Source of the DNA: Hortaea werneckii
Taxonomy: Eukaryota; Ascomycota; Dothideomycetes; Mycosphaerellales; Teratosphaeriaceae
Direction: 5' to 3'
NCBI GenBank assembly: GCA_037044905.1
Contig: JBAOKB010000168.1
Coordinates: 186,001-250,000 of the forward strand
Length of the DNA stretch: 64,000 bases
Position numbers and translations under genes: made by a program
The notes under the pieces: model-generated
What the model saw: only the letters and a program-made list of their open reading frames with translations
What the model was told of the DNA's origin: nothing
The model's database searches: none
In this document: positions 10,901 through 23,987 of the stretch, piece by piece
Numbering within the stretch: position 1 is the stretch's first letter
Layout: every line of letters starts with the position of its first letter

Positions 10901-13900
10901 GGTCTTCGACAAAGAACGAGACGCATTGGACCGAATGGAGAGGCAGCAATCCGCCGAGCCCGAAGTAGAGATGCAGCCTCCTCCGGCACCTCCGGTCAAC
11001 CCGATTGAGCAGGGTAGGCGCTTACATAAATTCAGCAGTGAGTACGAGATCGAGAAGGTGTTGAAGGAGTCTGAAGAGACTGCGCGGCTCGAGCAGGAGA
11101 GACTGGGCCGCGAGACGAAGAAGCTACAGGCCGACATGGAGAAGGAGGCCAGGGTACCTGATCAGCAAACCAAGGAGAAGTTCATGCGAGGGGCTTTCGT
11201 GGACGCAAATAGGCTTCGCGCTCCGGAGGAGCTCACAATGGCTTTCTCCTATGAACCCCAGCCTGATACTTTCACAGAAGAGGAGCAACGAATTTTCATT
11301 GCTGCTTTTAAGGAAACACCCAAGAAATGGGGCGAAATTGCTTCTCTTCTACCGGACAGAACCTACAAGGACTGCATTCATCACTATTACGCCAACAAGT
11401 GGGACGGCAGGTTCCGGGATAATAGGACACGGAAGTTCAAGGGTAATGGCCGCAGAGGAAGAGGCGGCAAGGGTGTTTTGCGTGGTAAAGGGTCTGCTGC
11501 CATGGCAGACATGACTAGTAAAGCTGAGGATCTTGGCCCACCAAATGTGTCCGAGAGCGGCAGGCCCAAACGTGCAGCTGCCCCCACCACATTTGGCGAG
11601 AAGGAGTTGGATGCGAAGAATGCCCTTGCAAATCCTTCACCAGCCAAGAAGCCGGGTCCTGGTGGCAAGCAAGAGGCCAATGGTGAGCCGGTCTCCGACA
11701 GGCCAGGAAAGCGTCGAAAGGGTACCGGCGAGAAGCCAGGGAGGAAGCCTAAGAACCAGCAACCTCTCGCTCAACTTGCAGCTGCGCCTTCCGCTGCGGC
11801 ATCGCCAAACAAGTCCTTTCTTCCGCAGCAGCAGCAGCACCACCACCACCACCAACACGCTGTACCAAGCAAAGAAGAACTAGCTAGAGCGCAGAGCATT
11901 GAGGATGCTGCTCTGTTGACGGGCTTTCAGTCTGGCCAGCATGGTATGATGCCGCGAGAGCCACAGATGGTGTATCACCATCACGAGCCCTTCGTATCAG
12001 CACCGCCCATCAATGAAGACACGGGTCCACCAAAAGCAACCAGCCATATGCCTCCGTCAAAGACCAGTGCGTCGAGTTACTGGTCTGTGCCAGAGCAAAC
12101 GGACTTTGCCAAATATATTGCGCACTTCGGTACAGACTTTGCTGCTATTGCGGCGCACATGGGCACAAAGACACAGACAATGATTAAAAATCATTATCAA
12201 CGTCAGATTGACAGCGGCAATCGGCCTGAACTTCAGCAGCAAGCAATGGAAGCTGACAAAAGACGTGAAGCTGGTGAAGATCTTGGGCCGCCACCAACCC
12301 CTACGCCAATCGTCAAGCGAAAATATGACAATCCTCAGCCAACTGTCTCAACAGGACCTCGACCACTTGCTCCTCACACTACCGACGCGATGGATGTAGA
12401 CGAGCCACAGTCATCGCGCGCTCAGACTTCTTCAAAACACGTCTCACCGCCGCAGTACCAAGCTCAACCACGATTTCTTCTTCGGCTCAAGCCACGCCGA
12501 TACCCGCGCACCGCGTTGCGCAAAGTCCTGGGTCCTCCAATGTGTCCCCGGCTATTTCCCAAGTTCAGCCGACTGCAGCCCCTGGTCGACCTATGCCCCA
12601 TCCTCTTGGTCAGAGATTGGCCTTCTTGCCTGAGACGAGGCCAGAGTCGAGGCCAGGCATGCCAGCTACTTCTGCTTTCCGCCTCAATCAAGACCCAGGG
12701 AACCGAGGTACTTCGGGGCAAAGCCCGGTACCGGATCAGCAGTACATTCGCAACCTGGTGCAGGAGCAGCAGCGTGCATTACAAATGCAGGAACAATCAA
12801 TCCAGCAGGAGAGGATGGATCAAATTCAGAGGCATGGCTCTATGCCGCGCACATCACTGCAAGGCTCGCCAGCAAATCAACCGCTGCCTCAACCTCCAAT
12901 CGATCGAAAACCTCTGCTGGAAGAACGGGCGCCGACGCCACCTAGATCCCAGTACGGCCAGTCCCCATTTTCCCGTGCATCGATTGGCCAAGTGCCCTTT
13001 GGTCCTTTGGGTCAGGCAGGTATGAATGCTTCACTTCTGGGCGTCCAGCATTCGGCGCTTCAACACCGAAACGTGATGAATCTTCTCGGCCAGAGCAAAG
13101 GCAGGAGCCCCGACCAGACGCACGACCAACGTCTGTTCCCTTCTTCTGTGCAGCCTACTCCTCAACCTGCGGCAACTGCTCCAGCAGCTCCGACAGAGCC
13201 TCCAAAGCGCTCGAACTTGATGTCCATACTCAACGCGGACGCGGAGGAGCCTAAGCCGGCAAAGAGGGAGGATGCGACTGCCGTGACCCAACGTGTTGCA
13301 TCGCCTGCGCCGCCGCCGCAGCTTGCTGCCACGCCAGGCCCTCAGCAAGGCGCCCCATTGCCCCCACGACGAGAGTTTTCTGGCCCGTCCGCCAATCAGC
13401 CGTTATATGGTCGCGCGAACTTCGGGCAAAGTCATACGCCAAATCCACAGCAGACGCAAGTCAAGCAAGAGTCCTCTGCTGCAACTCCAACCGGGCAACC
13501 GCCGAAACCGGACTGGGCATCTCATGTACTGAGCGGAAGACAATCTGGCGGTCAGCCCCAAGGTTTAGGCTTGCCTGTTGAGAAAGAAGGCAGGCCATTC
13601 TTCGCGCCTCACCGATCTTCCGCCTTTGGCCAGCTGAATCAGCCGACGAGGGCCAACCCTTCCCCGCCGCCGCATCCAGTGATTGGGCATTCACGGACGC
13701 CGTCCCTAACAACGCAGCCGCATCAGCCACCACCGAGGGAGCAGCACCCTGCCCTACAAGGTCAACAACCACTGCCTGGAGGTCGAGGTCCTGCTCAGCA
13801 ACCTTTGCATGCGAACCCTTACGCGCAGCCACCAGCTGGTACGCCCTTTTCTCAGCCGCCCGTTCAGCAGGTACCGAGTCACGCACACCACGGGCATAGT

Positions 13901-14443
13901 GGATCCATCGACGGCGGGTTCAATGGAGGCGTTCACTCTCGCGCGCCTAGCCGGGGCGAGATCGCTCGACATGAACAGATCGTTGCCCAGCGCGAGCGTG
14001 AAGACTTCGAAATTCGCCGAATGCAAGATCACCATCGTGAATTCGAACGACACAGAGACGCGCAAATGTACGCCCAACGGCAACAACAAATAGAAGCGGA
14101 GCGACAACACCATCAAGCTTATGCGCGTGGCGGACCTCCACCACCACCACCCATGCATCCAGGCCATTTCGGTGGCCATCAGCCGTTCCCTCCGCCTCGC
14201 GCGAGCCTTAGAGACCAGGCCATGAGAGACGCCGAAGTAGCGATCCAGGAGGAAGAGCACCGGCGGCGATCACACGTTATGCAGGCCCAGCAGCACCAGG
14301 CCCATGAAGATGAGCGGCGCCGGTTCGAGATGGACATGCAGCGCGAGCGGGAATACGAATACATGAGGCGCCAGGGCGAACCGGTCTATAGACGGACCCC
14401 GCTCGGCGGGAGCTTCGCTCACCCGCCTCCCCCTCGACGTTAG
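7940..14443 (+). CDS. SNT1: SNT1-like protein with two SANT/Myb domains (Set3 histone deacetylase complex)
   Basis: Snt1, related to animal NCoR/SMRT, is the scaffold subunit of the Set3 histone deacetylase complex in the nucleus. Here a long Arg/Ser/Pro-rich N-terminus (MSRYPPLDYRGPRDRSRSPP) precedes a charged helical region (EEMDLEEDLALFTAKFERQK, TARLEQERLGRETKKLQADM). The first SANT domain is at about residues 1105-1155 (FTEEEQRIFIAAFKETPKKW, then DCIHHYYANKW). A basic linker follows, then a second SANT at about 1378-1425 (YWSVPEQTDFAKYIAHFGTD, then IKNHYQRQ). The C-terminus is Gln/Pro/His-rich. No intron is evident. The reading changes frame near 8405, 9060, 9205, 9390 and 12460. All five changes fit missing bases (two at the first site) and leave about 2,170 codons. 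The gene looks intact apart from these probable consensus errors. The symbol rests on domain order. Confidence 0.8.
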
Positions 14444-14718
14444 GCACATACTGTCTAGCTAATATTTGGGTATCTTCGTATGTACTTTTTGTTTTGAATC
14501 GTATGGAAATTGTAAAGTTGTTGATCTGGTATACTCTCACAATTTCGTAACACTATGTCGCTTTGAACTTTTGTCTCTCTGTCGAAGGTCGTCCCACGAA
14601 ACCAATGGAACAGTAACAGTCAGTCGGTCATGCTTAGGAAAATCATAACCCGCCATATGCTTGCTGTGCTCGTTCACGCACAAAGCCCTGCATTAACCTG
14701 CATTCAATGATGAATTCC

Positions 14719-15436
14719 TTACGAGAGCAGCCCAGCACCTTCAAGCTCCTCGTCAGTATCATCGTTGCTCTGGCGAAGTCCCTCGCCAATGTCCTACAGC
14801 ACCGTCATTAAGCCAAACATATCCCTATTTGGCTAAGCTTTCGGGACAACTGCTTACCTCGCCGACCTCAATCTTGACCTTCTTGTCAAGTCCATCGTCT
14901 TCCTCGTCGTCGTGGTCCCCCTCTGCAAGTTGCGCGTAATCTCTCTTCGCGCCTTGACGTTGTGGACGACCGCTCGGCGGAGGCGTAGGTACGCCGGCAG
15001 TTTCGTCGCCGTTCTCGTCCCCGTTGGGAGATGGCGTACGTCCTCCTTTCTTTTTACCCTGGCCGTTGGCCTTTTTGTTGCCGCCCTTGGTAGCTTTGGT
15101 CACTTTCGAAGCGGCAGGAACGGGCTTCGTTGTCGCATCGTCGCCGGTGTCGGTCGTCTTCGCCAGGCTTCTGAACTTGGCTAGTCGGTGGGTGAGTGCC
15201 TTGGGGGTGCATTCTGGTTCCAATTAGTATATGCTTTCGCCCACGCTGTCTGTGTTAAGGTATTTACCTGGGCCCATGAGGGCAGCCACCTCAGCCAACT
15301 TCACCCCATTGATCTTGACATCGTAGACCTGCAGAATAGCAGAGAGGAGCTGGGAAAAAAGGTTAGCGCTTTCGAGACAGCAGCGTGATGCTCGACGTAC
15401 CTTGGCGTCCGTTTCAGCGTTCCATACCATGGGCAT
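14719..15436 (-). CDS. Small Myb/SANT-like fungal protein with acidic C-terminus (four exons)
   Basis: Four exons join cleanly: 15401-15436, 15268-15349, 14858-15213 and 14719-14793. The introns are 51, 54 and 64 nt with GTACGT/CCCAG, GTAAAT/ACCAG and GTAAGC/TGTAG borders; the middle one has a TACTAAT branch-site-like motif. The product is 182 residues. The N-terminus (MPMVWNAETDAKLL, then VYDVKINGVKLAEVAALMG, then CTPKALTHRLAKFRSLAK) is the short Myb-like helical module common in small Pezizomycotina nuclear proteins. Next come a Lys/Gly-rich basic stretch, PSGRPQRQGAKRDY and an acidic tail. A DNA- or chromatin-associated role is inferred from composition; the exact function is unknown. It lies between the 3' end of the SNT1-like gene and the 3' end of the myosin gene. 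Confidence 0.8.
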
Positions 15437-15928
15437 GTTGGCGGTGTTTGTCGACGTAGGTTGTGCTGGTTGAAGATTGGATAGTACAGAAGATGTGAAG
15501 CTTAGGAGAAGGTCGAACAAGGTCGATGGAAGGGCAGAAAGGAACGTAGTTGTAGCCCAGCCATCGAACTCACTTCGTAGGAACTTCACTCGTTGAGCAC
15601 GTGGCCTAGCCTGGAATCGAGGCAGTAGCTTGTTTGAGGGAGTTTGATTTCACTTCGTGTTCTGTAGCATGTGAGAATGCAAACGGGCGATGAGAGTCGA
15701 ATTGAAATGAAGAGAGCCCAGTCGCTCCAGACAATACACTATCAAGCTTATCCAGACAAGAACCCATCCGCCCCCTTCCACCGATGACACAACTCCGATG
15801 CTAGACTGAAAATAAACCCTGTGCTCTGCGCGTCTGACGCCAGCTGCCCCCCGCTAGAAGTCCAAATACGCTCCAAATGCAATGAATCAAAGTTCAACTA
15901 CTTACTATCACATGGTGGCTTGGATTCC
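15437..15928. promoter_or_regulatory. Intergenic region upstream of the small Myb-like gene
   Basis: About 490 bp separates the start of the Myb-like gene from the myosin stop codon. No gene was recognised. It presumably holds the Myb-like promoter and the myosin 3' end. Confidence 0.35.
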
Positions 15929-18900
15929 CTAGGAGAATTCGCCCCCTTCACTCATGATCTCGTGCGTCTCGGGCGGGTTCTCATGACCGTTCAGGCCGTT
16001 CACGTTCCATTCGTGGCCTTCCTCTTCGAGCTTTCCCATGCCGCTGGCATCGAGCTGCTGTTGCATGACAGCCTGAGCACTCACGATCTCTGCCAGCCTC
16101 TTTAGTCTAGGCGTCTGGAGCCAGCTTGGCGTGTACGTCTCCAGAGCTGTGATGACTCTAGGCTCAGCAATCTCGTACGGTCCTGAGTCTTCCATGTCGA
16201 CAGCCTGGAGCAGTAGCACGTCGGACTTGGGATCAGTGACACGCGAAGCGACTGCCTTCATGATCTCTCCGTTGATGGGTTGCTCATAGTCGGCGACGAG
16301 GTACTGGTTCAACAGCTTCTGGATCTGGTTGGGTGACAGCCTGCATTTTGGTTAGTGCTAATTCAGCAAGGATAGGCTTGAAATACTCACATCCAGCAAA
16401 TGTCCTGAATGATTTCTATGTCATTCAGGGTAGCCTTCTTCAGCTGTAATAGTTTCGTTGCCTGCATCAAATGCTCCAGCTGGAGTGTTCCTTCAGGCAT
16501 GTCGTGGCTCTTGCACCACTCTTCGATTCTAGTGATGTTGTAGTTGATCTGTAGACCACGCTTCCAGGAAAGGAAGTTCCTTCGCATCAAGAGATCGTTG
16601 AAGGCCGTAACTCCCACGAGGCGCAGAAGCTCAGTGACGGTCTGGGTGACAATCGTGTCTTCCAGATAGTACGCTTTCATCGCCTTGTAGACGTTGTTCA
16701 ATAGCGAGAGCAAATTGTCCATGCTGAAGGCCGGCGCATTGCTTGACTGGAGCAACTTGCCAAGGAAGCGGTTGTTCTCGTTGGTGACGAAACCTGGGAG
16801 GGACTGAGACTCGATGATAGCAGGGACAATCATCTTGTGTAGCTTCTTCTTGAGAACCTTCATCCACGTGTGGTAGATGTTGAACTCCAAGCTCTCCAGA
16901 TCGTGCTTGACGATTTCAAGCAGGCGGTCGTACTCGAAGTTGTCGGTCTTTTGTGCCTCGTACCAATCCTCGGCCAAGAAGACGAACGACAACATCTCAT
17001 GGACGTTGGACAGCCAGAAAGCACCCGGGTTCACAGCCTCGTCCCCATCATGCTGCATGACTTCTTGCTGAATCGACTGCATTACATTCGCAAGGAAGCG
17101 CTCAGACTCCTTGACGAATCCATTGTTCCACATCTCGGACGTCACCAGGTTAATGAGGTAGGCAGGGAACAAGACCTCTTTGTCCGTTGGTGGAGGTGTG
17201 GTACCAGGTGCTGGGATCTTCAGGTTTCTGATGAGGCCCATGGTGACCTCATCGTTCAAACCATCTTCATCCGCCAGCAGGTTCTCGAGTTCCATTTCCA
17301 CAGTCTCTAGACCAGGGTTGAACGTGGAGCCTGACAGCGTAGATGTGTGCGCGGTAGGCCGAAGGCCATGGAGACAGGCCTAGGATTGAAAGCACCACTG
17401 AACCTCTCGGTCTGTATCTGCTCAGGGCCTGCACTCCTACGCTTCGGCTTCTTGGAAGATACCAGGTTGATGAGACCAGAAGGCTGAGTCGGCCCGGCGT
17501 TGCCATTCGTCATTTCGCCATTGACCGGTGCAGCACGCTTGGCGAGCTCGAGTTGGTCTTGCATGTCCGCCAGTTGCTGCCGGAGAGAGAGCTTCTCGCT
17601 TTCAGACGCTGTCTTGCTCTGTCTAGTTGTCTCGAGCTCTTGACTGGTTACGCGGAGGTTCTCACGTAACGCCTTCTCCTCGTCCTGGAGTTTCCGCATG
17701 TTGGTAGTGCTTTCGTCGAAAGCAGCCTGTAGGCGCTGCATATCGGTTTCCATGGCTGAAAGCTTGGCAGCATTGATGCCGGCCTGATTCGCCTCACGCT
17801 GCAGTTCATTCGCCCGGGCCTCAAGCGCATTGTGCCTCTCTCGCCAACTCTTGAGCTGGCTCTCGTAGTTTTGAACCTGGCCCTTGAGAGTGCGGTTCTC
17901 TGTACGCATGGTACCCAAGTTCTGCGTGAGCTCCACGACTTTGTTTTCAAGTCGATAGGAGATCTGCTTAAGATCTCTCGCCTCTTCGCGCAGCTTCCTG
18001 TACGTCTTGCGGTCGGTCTTACCACGCCACAAGCTTTGTGCAATGACGACTTTTCGCCTGTAGTCCCGCCAGTTCTTGAGTTGGTTGTGGCTCCGCCAAG
18101 TTCGCTGGATACACCTTGCAGCATCGCCTAACCTCTTGTCGAGAAGGTGCTTGCGCAGGAGGTATCCCTTTGACGTTGCTTCAAAGATGATGAGATCGTT
18201 GCGGATGCGTAGGAAGTTTTTGCGTTCCTTCTGGCCTCGCCAAACGCGCTGGATGGTCGTAGCCCCTTTCTGTCTACGCAATTCTTCCGTCCTCTCCCGT
18301 GCCACGAATGCTCTGCATAGGGCCTGAAAGGCTTTGACACTGTCCGTAGCCTCAAGATAGCGGCGACGCCAGTACTTGGCTCGAAGGTTCTTTTGAATCA
18401 TAATTGCAGCATCGTTGAGGCGGTTGCTGCGCAAGTTCTCGAGGAAGGCAAGCATACCGGCCCGGAAGAAAATCTTCGTCAAACCAAGCTGATACTTGTC
18501 AGTTCCGTCATTCTTGCCCTCGCCAAGTGCTTTGCTAAGAATTGCGTTCGCCATGTCCCGGATCTCAGTCGTCCATTGTTGAGACGAAATAAGCATGTAG
18601 TATCGCAAGGCAAACTCCTCATAAGTCCATCGGGTCGGGTAGCCAGCGCATGAGATGCGTACGGTCTCCAGAACACCACAAGCTCTTAGCTGGCTCAGCA
18701 CCATGGGACCTTCAAACTTCCACGGTTCCTTCGCCTCGTTAGGCTTTATACAGCGGATGTAGTGCACATCAGTAGAGTTGATGGTGGTCATCAGCTCGAT
18801 CAGACTGCTCTTGAAGATGCCGCCAAGGGTTGGTTTCCTTGCCGCAGCCGCACCAACACGCTTGCCAGGACCGCTTGCCTTGGGTGCAATGGCAGCATTG

Positions 18901-20822
18901 TCGCGTTCTCGCACTGTCACGGAGGTCTCGAGCACATCACGCAGGAAATCACTTGAAGTGTTCTTAAGCACTTCGAGATGCTCGTCAGGCACGGTGTCTC
19001 TGTTCTTCTCGATAAAACCATCGCTTTCGTAAGTGACATCAACAGCATAGTGGCAGACCGTGAAAGCGCTTTTACCGAACCGTGGCTTCTTGTAAAACTG
19101 GTGCTTGTCGCCAGAGTAGTTGTGGTGAAGTTTTGTGACGAAGCTCTCGTCGCTGCCCATTGGCAGTCTCGACTCTTCGTCCAACAGGGCGAGGACGCCG
19201 AGTTTGCCTTCAATGAGGTCGATACAGGGCTGATTGTCGGCAAAGTCGATGTATTTCCACTGGATCTGCTCGCGTTCGTACTCTTCTTGCTCCAGTTTAA
19301 ATACGTGCTGGTTGAACTCCTGCTGCAGCTTTTCGTTGGCGTAGTTGATACAGAATTGCTCGAAGCTGTTCTTGGCGAAATGCTCGAAGCCGTAGATATC
19401 CAGCACGCCGATAAAGCTGTTGACCTCAGCAAGGGTGTTCTCAGAAGCGAGGAAGCCGTTCATGGTCTCCACCAGCCAATCAAAGAGCGCGGAGTAAATG
19501 TACTTGGCGACGGAGTCTCGTACGACGGTTGCTTGCTGTGCGGTCAAGTTGGAAACAATCTTCTCGCCACGAGTTACCAGCTGCTTCTTCACTGTCCATT
19601 TGGCAAACTCCGAGGCATCAATGCCCAGCAGAGAACAAGCCTTTGCCAGAGCCGGCTCCGAATCCGAGAGCTGTGAGTCTGTTCGCGTAGCCGTGATCTT
19701 GATGTTTCCGATGTGCAACAGTGCTGCCAGTATACGCCATAGTGACTTTTGAACCTGCTCAGACACGCCCAGTCGAGTAAGGGAAGCTTTTGTGTCCGCA
19801 AAATCCTTGCCATCATCGATGCCTTCGATTTGGGAAGACCCTCCTTGGTTCAAGAAGTCGAAGTGTTCTGCTGGTATCAAGCCCAGCTCTTCCCGCTCAG
19901 CTTCCGAAGCACCAGCAACCAGCTGATAAAAGATGTGATAGTTGCGTTCCTTGTGTGGCTGGAATACCAATCTTGACCGCTCGAGCAAGTATGTCCGTAT
20001 TCTAGCGCCGATGATGTCTGTGTTCTTGTTGAACATGATCTCGATGTACTTGCCGAATCGTGAAGAGTTGTCGTTTCTCGTGGTCTTGGCGTTACCGAAC
20101 GCTTCCATGATCGGGTTGGTAGCCAGGATCTGCTCTTCAGTCTCGCTCATGGTGTCGCCGCGAGCTTTGCTGCGAACTCCCGGCTGGTCCGGAGGCTCTC
20201 TAGTTGCGAAGTACCGCATTATGTACTTCGCACTTACAGTCTTGCCAGCACCAGATTCACCCGAAACAACAATCGTCTGATTCCGATTGTCTCGTAGCAT
20301 GTCGGAAAACGACTCCTCTGCGATGGCGAACAGATGCGGCGCCTGCGATGCTCTGTGCTTGCCTGCATAGATCTGAACCATGCCTGGGACGTACAGCGAG
20401 TCCACCCTGGCGAAGGGGTTGGTAGCGATGAGGACAATGCCCGAGTAGGTGTAGATCTCCTTTTGCGCATATCTTAACTTGATCGCCTGTAAGACCGCCG
20501 GTTCGTTCAGGTGGGAGAGATTCGTAAGATCGTCGCTGGCCTCGAGCATGGCCGGGTTCATTAGGGGCGGTAACGTAGAGGTGTTGGCATTGTCCTCCGC
20601 CTGCATAGCAGTGAGGGTAGTCTCGATTGACTTGGTCTGCTCTGGTCAGCTCCAGCCTCTCTCCCATGGAGTCTTCTAGCCGCATACCTCGCCATTCTCC
20701 AGCGCAAACACCAGGGTGACCTTGTCCCCATCTATGTTCTTCTCGGTGACCTCGGAGGGCACCCATCCCTCGGTCTGGTCCGGCTGCCATGCCTTTGTGC
20801 CAACATCATACATGTGCGCCAT
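15929..20822 (-). CDS. Class V myosin heavy chain
   Basis: This is an actin-based motor for secretory vesicles and polarised hyphal growth (MYO2/MyoE type). Exon 1 (20688-20822) encodes 45 residues (MAHMYDVGTKAWQPDQ, then VTLVFALENGE). A 51-nt intron (20637-20687) follows, and the next exon continues TKSIETTL. The motor shows the P-loop GESGAGKT at about 171-178, switch I NDNSSRFGKYIE and switch II DIYGFEHFAKNSFEQFC. Six IQ-type light-chain sites follow (MIQKNLRAKYWRRRY, TIQRVWRGQKERKNF and others), then a coiled coil, then the cargo-binding DIL domain (RLLEIVKHDLESLEFNIYHT, VTAFNDLLMRRNFLSWKRG). A 50-nt intron (16341-16390) splits …ICWM/LSPNQIQKLLNQY. One missing base near 17353 is needed to join coiled coil and DIL. 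The restored length is 1,597 residues, usual for the class. Confidence 0.96.
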
Positions 20823-21686
20823 ATTCGCGCGTTGGCCCTCTTATCGCTCTCTCACTCTTCCCAGGACTTCAGAGCCTCCCCAGCTGTTTCTGGCCCTCAC
20901 AGGCACACAATTGTACAAGTATCCCTGCCCAATCCAACGCCAGCGCTATGGGTTCATCAATATACAAATCAATAGAACGGCAGGCAGCGTGCCGCGGAAG
21001 AATGAGACGTCGGTGTACGGGCTGGTAGGGTGTAAGAAGAGCCGGTGGGCATTATTATCATTCGTGTCGCGTAGCGGTACTGCGGTACTCCGTACTAGAA
21101 ATCCACAGGGTTCGCGGCGGCCGCGCTAGCGCAGGAGGTCGAAGCTTCAGTGCACGAGCCTTCGCGACGCTGTGGGGAAGAAGGGAAGTAGGACGAAGAA
21201 CTATAGGGCGTTTATTATTGTATTTCTATCCTACAGTGACCTTTTGATATCCATCATGCGTCGGGAACGCTCACGTGTCCATTGAGGTGTCCAACGTGTC
21301 GTCGCTGACAGCACATGAACATCTGGCCAGCGATGGTACTCGTTTGCTTGTTGCCACGCTTGCGTACTTTCGAAGCCCATGCTTCTGAAAGGGGGTGAGG
21401 ATACGGACAATCATTGGCTGCATTTGAAAAGTCCGATGAAAAGCAGCACACACTATCTCCAGACAGCTTCGAGACCACAGGGGGTCATCACGAAGTTCAC
21501 AAACTAGGACTATCACGAAAGACAACTTTAATTACGCGAAAGACGAAAGTGATGATTTAAAGCAAGCTACACCAGCAAAAGAGCATTCCCAAAACCACCA
21601 GCGCCTCGCTTTCCCAAAAACAAAATGATGGTCAAATGAAAGAATCAAGACAAAAATAGTAATAAAGTGAGAGTGATGTGCCAGAC
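20823..21686. promoter_or_regulatory. Upstream region of the myosin V gene and 3' flank of the Cut12-like gene
   Basis: About 860 bp lies between two minus-strand genes. No conserved ORF was recognised. It probably contains the myosin promoter and the Cut12-like 3' UTR. Confidence 0.35.
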
Positions 21687-23594
21687 TCACGACACGTTTC
21701 TTCCTCTCGCCGCGAGCCGCGCCTTTGCTGCCTCGATTCGGTCAAGGCCAACCTCTTTGCCAGACTTATCAGTCAAGCTGAGTATGCGTCTTCCAGCGGC
21801 CGGCGCGTTGATTGCATTCCATGCCGCCATGGGCTTCACGTTTTCTGTTTGCGATGGCTTCTGCTTGTTGGGTGGCGAGATTCTGTCTTTCGGCGAAGAC
21901 GAGGGAGAGCCTGAGGGCTCAACACCACCTTGTTCGCATTTCGCATTCGAATTGCTTGCGGTGGCTCCAGGTGGCGAAAGCATGGGATTCGGTTCGAAGG
22001 GACTTGAAGCTGGCACCGGTATAGATAGATCTTCGACCTCTTCCTGCTTGCTCTGCGTACACCGCAAGGGAGATCTCGATGAATTTCTCGCTGTCTCTGG
22101 AGACGGCTGAGGCAATTCGGGAGATCGTACAGGCGATTTCCTGCGCTTCTCGCCCTCTTTCTCCTTTGGAGATGTCATCACCTCCTGTCGGATCAGCGGC
22201 TCCTTTGCGAACCTCTCCATCGAGGGTGGAGATGGCTGCGCTGAATCTCTGCGTGTCTTGCTGTTTGGAATCGTATTGACATTGAGCGATTTTAGCGGTG
22301 TAGCGTGGGTTCCACTCGTCACGGGGCGTCCAGCGTTTGGAGAAACAGGCCCTTGCTCCCTATCCGGAGCCTGACTCGATGATCCGAAGGACTGGTTCCA
22401 GATGTCGTCGCTTGTCTTGGATCGTAGGTTGTCCGGGCGCGTCAGTCTGCGCTTCTGCTGGCGGTCACTTCCTTCTCCAGTCTTTGCCGAATCTTCGTTT
22501 GGCACGTGTCGTCGATGGTGAGGGGGCTGCCCAGCGTTTTGGGCAGGCACGGCGTGCTCAGCAGCAGAAGTTGCAGCAATTTTGGCTGGCTCAGTCTTTT
22601 GATTTCGGCTTGTACGCACGTCGCCTTCAGCGCCCTTCTCTGCCGGGTTCCTGCCTCGCTCAACCGAGCGCTTGCTCGTCAGTTGAGCCTCCATCTCTCT
22701 CAGCTGTTCCTCCAGCTCTGCTGTCCGCTTTCGAGCTTCTCCACCTTCTTCCTCTCTTGCCTTAACTGGTCTGTCAAATCCGTACATTCCTGATCCTTGT
22801 CTTTCGCAAAGTTCTTGGCCAATTTTTGCTTGGCGATGAGTTTCCTGACTTCACGCTGTGAGTTCTCGCGGTAGGAGTCGTATTGCGCCTTCCAGAACCT
22901 CCCGGCTTCAGAATTTGGCTCATCCTTATCTTTCGATGGATCCTCATCTTTACTGATATTTGCCTTTTTCTCTGACTTTTTGCGCCTTGTAGACTCTTCC
23001 CGTGCTTGCTCAAATGCTTCGGTAAGGTTTCCTCGTCCTCTTAAGCTCTCTTTCCTTTCTTCGCCCTGCTCGTCTGGTGGGTTCCCTTTGACCCAAGGGC
23101 TTGGGAATTTGCCAGGACAATCATCAGGTAGGCCACTTTGGATCGGCCGTTTCTCCTCGTTATCCTTAACGTGATCACCAAAGGTGACGGTCTTCCGCTT
23201 TGCGCCTCCAGTGCCAGGTGTTAAAAGAATGCCTTTGGTCGGAGAGGCGACGGGCTCGGGCAGAACGGCGTCCTCTTCTCTAGCTGTGCGGTAGACATCA
23301 CCTGCACTCTTAGGGCGGGTCATAGTAGGCCGCTCGGGGCGAGTGCCAGCTTGGCGTTGTCGGCCATTCTCGTTATTCGAATGTCGGCGCGGTTTGGCCT
23401 GGGTCTGCGGGGTGCCGAAGATGGCATGCTTGAAAGCGCGCACAGCAAACACGGGAGCTGGTGTCTCGGGAGGTTCAAAGTTGCCTGTCGTATCCGGCTC
23501 TGTATCTCGTCAGCGATCCGGCCACTGGCGCAAAGCGCGGCAAATCGTCATTACCTGTGTCCTGCTTTTGGGCACCGGCCAGCCAGTGAAGCAT
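21687..23594 (-). CDS. Cut12-like spindle pole body protein
   Basis: Exon 1 (23555-23594) encodes MLHWLAGAQKQDT. A 55-nt intron (23500-23554, GTAATG to TACAG) follows. Exon 2 then reads EPDTTGNFEPPETPAPVF and AVRAFKHAIFGTP, the N-terminal signature I associate with the fungal Cut12 family. Next is GILLTPGTGGAKRKTVTFGD, another family block. A charged coiled coil (residues about 190-330: FWKAQYDSYRENSQREVRKL, then EELEEQLREMEAQL-like heptads) and a Ser/Pro-rich tail follow. Fission yeast Cut12 sits at the spindle pole body and promotes mitotic commitment through Polo kinase. One missing base near 22745, inside the coiled coil, must be restored; the length is then 617 residues. It is transcribed divergently from GCN2 across only 393 bp. 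Confidence 0.8.
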
Positions 23595-23987
23595 GTTGGG
23601 CTTCTCCCTACGCGCTCCGCAACTGCAAGTTCAGTCTCTGCCGAGCGTAACGATGGAATGCGTGACCAGGTGGTATTTGCGATTGTCGTGCAGAGCAAGA
23701 AGCCCGACCAGCCATCAATACACAGGCGCGATTGGTTGCAATGTTTACACGGGTTTATTACTAACTCTTTGAGGAAAGTGGCATCTTGGTCTGTGCACTC
23801 GCTAGCGCTGCCACGATGACTTGCATCTCGACCGTCACGGCCTGACGAACAACTTGCAGACCGCAACAATAGAAAATTACAGGATCCTTTTTTGAACAAT
23901 GTCTTCCACTGCGTAGCGACTGCAGCTCCGGCTGTAGTTTTAGTATGTCGTCGTGATGACGGCTTAAAGCCATCCTAATCAAGCAAC
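23595..23987. promoter_or_regulatory. Divergent promoter between the Cut12-like gene and GCN2
   Basis: This 393-bp region separates two opposite start codons and must hold both core promoters and 5' leaders. No upstream ORF system was demonstrated. Confidence 0.5.
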